A stretch of 6,682 nt of DNA from Actinomycetes bacterium (GTDB taxonomy: Bacteria; Actinomycetota; Acidimicrobiia; Acidimicrobiales; Palsa-688), in NCBI GenBank assembly GCA_021827225.1, contig JAKAXG010000243.1, positions 1-6,682 on the forward strand, given 5' to 3'. The stretch's first letter is position 1; every line of letters starts with the position of its first letter. Of this stretch, positions 1 through 5,014 are shown in pieces. The translations under genes and the position numbers were made by a program. A model generated the notes under the pieces. That model was not told the origin of the DNA and made no database searches. It saw only the letters and a list, made by a program, of their open reading frames with translations.

Positions 1-48
1 AACGGGGGAGCGGCCCTTTCGCGTGCGCGGTTCTCCGTGCCGCTCTTC

Positions 49-54
49 TAGAAT
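49..54 (+). promoter_or_regulatory. Candidate -10 element (TAGAAT) for the GT2 gene
   Basis: TAGAAT fits the TAnnnT -10 consensus of the main sigma factor in high-GC actinobacteria. Transcription would begin at about 61-65, so the message would start at, or up to four bases before, the GTG at 65. That would be a leaderless or nearly leaderless transcript. No good TTGACA-like -35 box lies 16-19 bases upstream, which weakens the call. An AT-rich hexamer stands out in this GC-rich stretch but could still be chance. Confidence 0.38.
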
Positions 55-64
55 CTGCATCCTG

Positions 65-775
65 GTGGCAACCCCTAGTCAATGTCTATCGGTCGTCGTG
101 CCCTGCTACAACGAGGAAGCGACGATCAAAGAGCTGCTGACCCGCGTGCTGGACTCCCCGTGGGTGGCCGAGGTGGTCGTCGTCGACGACTGCTCTACCG
201 ACGCCAGCCGCGATGTGGTCCGGTCCATCTCCGACCCCCGGGTTCGCCTGGTGGAACAGCCCCGGAACGGAGGCAAGGGATCTGCTCTCCGGCGGGGTTT
301 CGGCGAGGTCAGCTCCGACTTCGTCATCATCCAGGACGCTGACCTCGAGTACGACCCGGCTGAGTACCCCAAGATGCTGGAGCCGCTGCTGGACGGTCAG
401 GCGGATGTGGTGTTCGGGTCCCGGTTCATGGGCGGCGAGCCGCACCGGGTGCTGTATTTCTGGCATTCCGTCGGGAACCGGTTGCTGACCATGGCGTCCA
501 ACGCCTTCACCAACTTGAACCTGACCGACATGGAGACCTGTTACAAGGCTTTCCGGCGTGAGGTCCTGGTCAGCCTCGACCTGCAGGAGCCCCGCTTCGG
601 GGTGGAACCGGAGATCACCGCGAAGGTCGCCCGCGGCCGTTGGCGGGTCTTCGAGGTGGGGATCAGCTACGCCGGGCGGACCTACGCCGAGGGCAAGAAG
701 ATCGGATGGCGGGACGGTATCGAGGCGGCCCGGTGCATCGTGCGGTACTCGCCGCTGTGGAGTCGCCGCCGATGA
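65..775 (+). CDS. DPM1-like family 2 glycosyltransferase (polyprenyl-phosphate sugar synthase type)
   Basis: This is a cytosolic GT-A-fold glycosyltransferase of the dolichol-phosphate mannose synthase-like group. Members typically move a sugar from a nucleotide donor to a polyprenyl phosphate; the actual sugar and acceptor cannot be read here. From the GTG at 65 (236 aa) the family signatures appear in order: VVVPCYNEE (10-18), VVVVDDCSTD with the nucleotide-binding Asp pair (37-46), NGGKGSALRRGF (68-79), the metal-binding DAD (91-93), GSRF (118-121), TDMETCYKAF (154-163) and EGKKIGWRDG (209-218). There is no C-terminal membrane segment, so it is the short soluble form. The frame also opens at a GTG at 23, behind a distant GGGGGAG at 4-10. 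Those 14 extra residues do not look conserved, and a -10-like TAGAAT falls inside them, so I prefer 65. The next gene starts 28 bases downstream, which suggests one operon. The GT2 assignment is firm; the lipid acceptor is inferred. Confidence 0.93.
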   Translation: MATPSQCLSVVVPCYNEEATIKELLTRVLDSPWVAEVVVVDDCSTDASRDVVRSISDPRVRLVEQPRNGGKGSALRRGFGEVSSDFVIIQDADLEYDPAEYPKMLEPLLDGQADVVFGSRFMGGEPHRVLYFWHSVGNRLLTMASNAFTNLNLTDMETCYKAFRREVLVSLDLQEPRFGVEPEITAKVARGRWRVFEVGISYAGRTYAEGKKIGWRDGIEAARCIVRYSPLWSRRR

Positions 776-790
776 CCCGTCCGGTCCCGT

Positions 791-797
791 AGAGGAG
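791..797 (+). promoter_or_regulatory. Strong ribosome binding site (AGAGGAG) of the small membrane protein
   Basis: AGAGGAG is a near-ideal Shine-Dalgarno sequence, six bases before the GTG at 804. It sets the start of the 127-residue protein. The same frame stays open far upstream, but there it only shadows the GT2 gene. It is the best ribosome binding site in the window. Confidence 0.75.
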
Positions 798-803
798 CCG
801 CCC

Positions 804-1187
804 GTGACCGCTGGGGGCAGGGCCGGTGCATCCGGCCGGGTGGCGTTCCGCCTGGTTGTCGTCGCCGGGATCGTGGTGGCCTCCGGGGCCGTCCTGGCCG
901 TCTGGGTGGCCCGTGCCGTGCGGACCTCCACGCAGCTGGGGGCTCCGGTCCTGGCCCGCCAGTACCGCACCAACCTCGAGCAGTTCCACTGCCTGGTGGC
1001 CGAGGTCCACCGTGAGGTGCCCCGCGGCTCGGCGGTCTACATAGGCGGAGGCTACGACGGCCAGGTGCTCTCGGAACTGGTGGTGCGCTGGGCCGAGCCG
1101 GCTCCGAGCGGCCGGGCCGCCTGGCGCCTGGCGCTGCGGCGGACCGGGCCGTGCGCCGGCGAGCAGGTTCGGGCGTCGAGGACATGA
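804..1187 (+). CDS. Small single-pass membrane protein with an outer domain, function unknown
   Basis: I do not recognise this 127-residue protein. It has a short basic N-terminus (Arg12, Arg16), one hydrophobic segment at about 14-36, then a segment of about 90 residues that should face the outside under the positive-inside rule. That segment holds VPRGSAVYIGG (72-82), which looks like a beta strand and turn, followed by QVLSELVVRWA. It also has two cysteines, Cys63 and Cys117, that could form a disulfide. The VPRGSAVYI pattern resembles the short outer strands in loops or C-terminal domains of GT-C and YfhO-type membrane proteins, but this is only a resemblance. The GTG start follows a strong ribosome binding site. 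The stop overlaps the next start as ATGA, so it is probably co-translated with the GT-C-like gene and may act as its partner. It is clearly a gene by its coding pattern, ribosome binding site and tight junctions. Confidence 0.8.
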   Translation: MTAGGRAGASGRVAFRLVVVAGIVVASGAVLAVWVARAVRTSTQLGAPVLARQYRTNLEQFHCLVAEVHREVPRGSAVYIGGGYDGQVLSELVVRWAEPAPSGRAAWRLALRRTGPCAGEQVRASRT

Positions 1188-2662
1188 CCGGCCTGCTTCT
1201 CGCCGCCGCGGTCCTGGCCTGCGGAACGGCCCCGGCGCTCGCCGTGGGCGGGATGAGTCCCTCCACCCCGTTCCTGATCCCCCTGGCCGCCGCCCTGGTT
1301 GCCGGGATCGGGGCGGTAGGGGAGTTCCTGGCCGCCGGTTCCTTCGCCGTCTGGTTGGCCGCCGCAGCCCTGGCCGCGAACGTGGCGGCCGGCGCCGTGC
1401 TGGTGGCCCGGCGCCGGCCCGGGCGGCGCCGGGGCGGACGCCGGGCGGGGCCGGACTGGCTGGAGGCAGCGGTGGTCGCCGCCGCCTCCGCCTGGCCGTT
1501 GGCCGTGCTGGCCGCTCCGATCATCGGCTACGACACCCAGGCCATATGGCTGCCCCACGCGGCGATGGTCTATGCCGGGCACGCGACCCTGGTGCGGGAC
1601 CTGACCAACCCCCTCTACGCCGGCTCCAACCCGGACTACCCGCCGCTGGCCCCGGCGGCCATGGCCGTCGGTTACCTGGTGGGCGGGAAGGTGGACCAGC
1701 ATCTGGCGGTGGTGGTGGTGGCCGTCCTCAACGCCTGCGCCACCGGGCTGGCGGCCAGCGGGCTGCTGCGGTTGCTGCCCGACCGGTTGCCGGCCGGCCG
1801 CCGACTCGGCTGCCTGGCGGTGGTGGCCGGGCTGTGCGGAGCGGTATTCGGTGTCGGGGGTCAGTTCGCCGTCAACGGCTACGCCGACGTCCTGTGGGCC
1901 ACCGCTGCCGCGTCGGCGGTGGTGTTCGGCCTCCTGCTACCGCCCGAGCGGCGCAACCTGGCGGTCGGCGGCTTCTGCCTGGCGGTTGCCGCTCTCACGA
2001 AGAATGAGGGTTTGGCCACGTCCCTCGTCATCGGTGTCCTCATGGCCTGGCGGGTGTGGCGTCCGGCCGGGGGGATCCGCGACGCCATCCGGGCCCTGGT
2101 TCTCGCCGGGTTGCCGTTCATACCGGCCGCGGTGTGGCAGATCGCCGTCCGGTTGCGCCACATCGCCGACGCGTTCTTTGCCTCCCGGTCCGGCCAGGCG
2201 GCGGCCTACCGGCTGGGTGCGACGGTCCCGGCCATGTGGGACCGGCTCTACCTGTTCCCGGTGGCGCTGGCGGTGGCGCTCGCCGGCCGCTGGGTTCTCG
2301 GTTCCCACCGGCGATCGCTCGGCATCGGTCCGTCGCTGCTCCTGTGGATCGTGGCCGCCTGGGCCGTCCTGGCTCTGGTCGTCACCTACACCTTCGGATC
2401 GCTCAGGATCCACTGGTGGCTCGCCACCAGCGTCAACCGCACGACCATTTTCACGAACCTGGTGTTCCTGCTGGACATGGTGACCTGGACCGTTGTCGCT
2501 CTGGCCGGGGCCGGGCCGCCCCCGGCCGGGCGTCACTTCGCCGGCCGGCGCAGTTCCCGGACCCGGCGGCCGAGCCGGTCCCACCCGGCGGCCGCGGCGA
2601 GCAGCGCCGCCGCGGTGGCGAGAGCGATCCACAGACCCCAGGTCCATGCCGCCGGTTCGTAG
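1184..2662 (+). CDS. GT-C-type multi-spanning membrane glycosyltransferase (PMT/ArnT-like)
   Basis: This 492-residue integral membrane protein has about ten hydrophobic segments. GT-C enzymes transfer sugars from polyprenyl-phosphate donors on the outer side of the membrane. Signatures are GYDTQAIWLPHAAMVY (115-130) in the first large loop, where an acidic residue (Asp117) is the likely catalytic position; NPDYPPLAP (149-157); NGYADVLWA (231-239); LTKNEGL (271-277); and SVNRT (416-420). Together these match the group of actinobacterial GT-C proteins with a YPPL motif, though substrate and acceptor are unknown. A very basic stretch at 76-87 should be cytosolic. The ATG at 1184 overlaps the previous stop (ATGA), indicating coupled translation; an in-frame GTG at 1151 is the alternative. 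The Shine-Dalgarno-like GAGGA sits too close to the ATG, which also favours re-initiation. From about residue 450 the chain is Arg/Ala/Ser/Pro-rich and reads antisense to the end of the YfhO gene, so the biological C-terminus is doubtful. Confidence 0.85.
   Translation: MTGLLLAAAVLACGTAPALAVGGMSPSTPFLIPLAAALVAGIGAVGEFLAAGSFAVWLAAAALAANVAAGAVLVARRRPGRRRGGRRAGPDWLEAAVVAAASAWPLAVLAAPIIGYDTQAIWLPHAAMVYAGHATLVRDLTNPLYAGSNPDYPPLAPAAMAVGYLVGGKVDQHLAVVVVAVLNACATGLAASGLLRLLPDRLPAGRRLGCLAVVAGLCGAVFGVGGQFAVNGYADVLWATAAASAVVFGLLLPPERRNLAVGGFCLAVAALTKNEGLATSLVIGVLMAWRVWRPAGGIRDAIRALVLAGLPFIPAAVWQIAVRLRHIADAFFASRSGQAAAYRLGATVPAMWDRLYLFPVALAVALAGRWVLGSHRRSLGIGPSLLLWIVAAWAVLALVVTYTFGSLRIHWWLATSVNRTTIFTNLVFLLDMVTWTVVALAGAGPPPAGRHFAGRRSSRTRRPSRSHPAAAASSAAAVARAIHRPQVHAAGS
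2501..2529. terminator. GC-rich hairpin between convergent genes, possible bidirectional terminator
   Basis: GGCCGGGG at 2503-2510 pairs perfectly with CCCCGGCC at 2520-2527 around a 9-base loop. On the + strand it extends by a T-G wobble and a C-G pair. Read on the - strand, it starts six bases after the YfhO stop codon at 2533. On the + strand it lies just after the last membrane segment of the GT-C-like protein. No T-run follows on either strand, so this is not a classic intrinsic terminator, but high-GC actinobacteria often use hairpins without one. Such stems also arise by chance at this GC content. Confidence 0.35.
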
Positions 2663-5001
2663 GTGAGCACTATCCGGTGCCGCCCGGGACCGACGGTCAC
2701 GGCGAGCATGGCGCGTGCCCAGGACCGCACCGCCACGGGCCTCCCGTCCACGGTTGCGTGCCAGCCGGGCATGTCGGAGATGTGGAAATGGACGCTTCGC
2801 GTGCCGGCGGCGTCCACGGTTGCCTGCAGGCGGTTCGGCGCCGCCCAGGTGTAGGGCAGTGGCGTCCCGGCCGCTTCGAGCGCGGCCCCGGGCCGCCCGG
2901 CGGTGACCAGCCCGGCCCCGGGCACCCGCCACACCCCCACGCCCTGGATGGTGGTGGCCAGAACCGCCCCGGAAGGGGCGCGCGACCCGGCAGGTACGAG
3001 CACGTAGCCCACACCGAACTCGCGCGCCAGGCCGACCGAGTCGACGCTGGCGCAGAAGTTGTTGATGCCGATGACACCGGGCTGACCGGTCGCCGCCCCC
3101 CAGGCGTGGAACCAGGCCTTTGGCACCACCGGGTCGTAGGCGGCCAGCTCCGACACCGCGTAGGCCGAGTTGGCCTCGGCCAGGATCCCCAGGTTGGGTT
3201 GCTGCACCAGCGACGGGCACTTGAAGAAGCCGACCCGGGCCGGCCCGACAGCCTGCTGGTAGGCCCGTTCGGCGGCAGTGGTGACGAAGCCGTGGGCCGA
3301 CGAGGACCACAGGTCGGGAGTGGCGGTGAGCAGGAAGGCCAACTCGGCCACCGCTACGAGGGCCACCGCCGTCCGGGCGTGGACACCGCTCGCCGCCCGG
3401 GCGTGCCGGCCGGCCCGGCGCCGTCCCAGCACCAGGCCGACCCCGACCAGACCGGCGGCGGCCGCCACCCCCGGGACGATGAGGCTGTGCAGGCGCTCTT
3501 CCTGTACGGCCTGGCCGCCTCTGAAGTGGCTGGTGGCCGTGGCCGCCCACAGACTGGCCACCAGCACGGCTCCGAGGGTGGCCGCCACCGCGAAGGTGTT
3601 CCGCACCAGCCTCTCCCCCCGCCGGTCGATCAGGGTCTGGAATCCGACGCCGGCGAGGGCGGCCAGCACCAGGTCCAGGGGGATCACCGCCCGGTCCCAG
3701 AGGATCAGCTTGAGCCCCGGGGCGCTCCCCACCACCTTGGCAACGGTCGAGGAGTAGACGAGGGCGGCGCAGCCGAGCCCGACCACGGCCATAGCCATCA
3801 CCTCGGCCCTGCGCCAGCAGCACACGACCGCTACCGCGGCCAGGCACATCGCCCCCAACCCGACGTAAGAAGCCGCCTCGTAGTAGTTGCGCGACCCGAA
3901 ATAGGGGTGGTGCAGGATCGGCAGGCCGTAGAAGGTGGCGGTCGCCAGGTTGACCACGTTGGTGGGGGGGAGTGGCAGGTAGCCGGTTGAGGCGGTGTGC
4001 GATGAGCCGGCGATGACCTGCAGGCTGGGCAGCAGCACCGGGGCCGACAGCCCCATACCGCCCAGCACTGCGCCGAGCAGAGCGGCCCCTCGGCGGACCG
4101 CGTCGCCGATCGCACGCTGGCTGTACGCCCGGCGGACCAGCAGGACCAGGGCGAAGACGGCGCCGCAGACCAGGGAGATGATGATGCTCTCAGGGTGACC
4201 GCCGAGCACGGACAGTGCCACGAACACCGCCATCAGGGCGGCCCACCGGACCGGGTGACGGCCCTTGACGACCATCACGATGGCCCCGAGGACCCAGCCG
4301 AACCAGCAGAAGACCCCGTCGTGGGGCCAGCCCAGCCAGGCCGTGAACGCCCCACTCAGCTCGAAGATGGTCCCGGCCGCGGTGGCGGGGACCAGGCGCA
4401 TCCCGACGGCACGCAGCAGGAACATGACGCCGGTGCCGGCCAGGAGCAGCTTTACCACCACGGTGACCGTGTAGGCCAGGTGGAGCGGGAACAGGTAGCT
4501 GACGGCCGTGGGGAGACTGAACGACGCGGCCTGGAAGTTGAAGGCCAGGGGTAGCCCGAGCCCGGCGAAGTGGTTCCACAGCGGCAGGTGCCCGGCGTGG
4601 ACCTGAACCCAGCTCAGGTCGGTCCAGGGGATCATCTCCTGGATCTGGTCGCTCGACACCACATTGTGCAGGGGGGTGCCCGGCACCGACCCGAAGCCGA
4701 ACGCCGAGAGCAGTTCGTAGTCGCCCAGCGACGTTCCCCGGGCCAGTGTCGGGGCCAGGTAAGCCATCCCGGCGACGAACAGCCACAGCACCGCCAACGC
4801 GTGGGACACCACGGGACCCGGCCGGTCCCGCCACCGGGTGGTCCCGGTCTCATCGCCCACGAGGGGGGCGGCCCCCGCTCTCGTCCCGATCGCCTGGCCC
4901 AAGCCGTCCAACTCTAGCCGACCGCGGTTCCGGCGCGCCTGCCCGGGTGCTCCGGCTTCGACCGGGGAGGAGGCCGTTGATAGGCTGGCGCCAGGTGGCA
5001 T
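2533..5001 (-). CDS. YfhO-family large integral membrane protein (GT-C-like)
   Basis: From the ATG at 5001 this protein has 822 residues. It fits the YfhO family of large membrane proteins related to GT-C glycosyltransferases; some Gram-positive members are linked to sugar decoration of cell-wall polymers. Seen here: a first membrane segment at about 65-86; an outer loop with NVVSSDQIQEMIPW (113-126) and GHLPLWNHFAGLGLP (137-151); GGHPES (267-272); NYYEAASYVGL (372-382); and about a dozen further hydrophobic segments up to 560. An outer domain (about 570-780) has two cysteines (595, 650) and ends in PGWHATVDG (745-753) and GRHRIVLTYEP (773-783), the usual YfhO ending. A last membrane segment (785-805) and a basic tail follow. 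The first 60 or so residues are Gly/Ala/Arg-rich, unlike the family. In-frame GTG codons at 4860 or 4812 may be the real start, and none of the three has a convincing ribosome binding site. It converges on the GT-C-like gene and diverges from the two-module glycosyltransferase. The family call is strong; the substrate is unknown. Confidence 0.9.
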   Translation of the reverse strand: MPPGASLSTASSPVEAGAPGQARRNRGRLELDGLGQAIGTRAGAAPLVGDETGTTRWRDRPGPVVSHALAVLWLFVAGMAYLAPTLARGTSLGDYELLSAFGFGSVPGTPLHNVVSSDQIQEMIPWTDLSWVQVHAGHLPLWNHFAGLGLPLAFNFQAASFSLPTAVSYLFPLHLAYTVTVVVKLLLAGTGVMFLLRAVGMRLVPATAAGTIFELSGAFTAWLGWPHDGVFCWFGWVLGAIVMVVKGRHPVRWAALMAVFVALSVLGGHPESIIISLVCGAVFALVLLVRRAYSQRAIGDAVRRGAALLGAVLGGMGLSAPVLLPSLQVIAGSSHTASTGYLPLPPTNVVNLATATFYGLPILHHPYFGSRNYYEAASYVGLGAMCLAAVAVVCCWRRAEVMAMAVVGLGCAALVYSSTVAKVVGSAPGLKLILWDRAVIPLDLVLAALAGVGFQTLIDRRGERLVRNTFAVAATLGAVLVASLWAATATSHFRGGQAVQEERLHSLIVPGVAAAAGLVGVGLVLGRRRAGRHARAASGVHARTAVALVAVAELAFLLTATPDLWSSSAHGFVTTAAERAYQQAVGPARVGFFKCPSLVQQPNLGILAEANSAYAVSELAAYDPVVPKAWFHAWGAATGQPGVIGINNFCASVDSVGLAREFGVGYVLVPAGSRAPSGAVLATTIQGVGVWRVPGAGLVTAGRPGAALEAAGTPLPYTWAAPNRLQATVDAAGTRSVHFHISDMPGWHATVDGRPVAVRSWARAMLAVTVGPGRHRIVLTYEPAAWTWGLWIALATAAALLAAAAGWDRLGRRVRELRRPAK
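4957..4986 (+). promoter_or_regulatory. Weak promoter candidate for the two-module glycosyltransferase gene
   Basis: TTCGAC at 4957-4962 and TAGGCT at 4981-4986 are separated by 18 bases. TAGGCT fits the TAnnnT -10 pattern, while the -35 box is poor. Transcription would begin near 4993, giving a leader of about 22 bases before the ATG at 5015. A TGGGA at 5001-5005 could then serve as a modest ribosome binding site. The elements lie inside the longest YfhO reading frame, and would be intergenic only if YfhO starts further in. Confidence 0.25.
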
Positions 5002-5014
5002 GGGATCGACCTAG

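Noticed and set aside
86..973. 295-codon - strand frame antisense to the GT2 gene and the small membrane protein.
   Set aside because: It is a shadow frame: the + strand encodes every GT2 motif, and this frame crosses the operon junction at 775-804 without any gene-like feature.
1707..1722. Short GGT/GTG repeat run.
   Set aside because: It simply encodes a run of valines in a membrane segment of the GT-C-like protein and is too short to be a meaningful repeat.
2539..2550. Perfect 12-base palindrome CGCCGGCCGGCG.
   Set aside because: It lies in the last codons of YfhO (Arg-Arg-Pro-Ala). Such GC palindromes are frequent at this base composition, and nothing marks it as an operator.
1937..3990. 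Very long open frames over the middle region: 2056-3990 on the + strand (644 codons) and 1937-3847 on the - strand (636 codons).
   Set aside because: Both are Gly/Arg/Pro/His-rich without domains or membrane segments, and they overlap well-supported GT-C and YfhO genes in other frames. This is the usual effect of few stop codons at high GC.
4863..4876. Inverted GGGGG/CCCCC tract near the alternative YfhO start.
   Set aside because: The arms are very short with a tiny loop, and composition alone explains them. It is not enough to call a regulatory hairpin.
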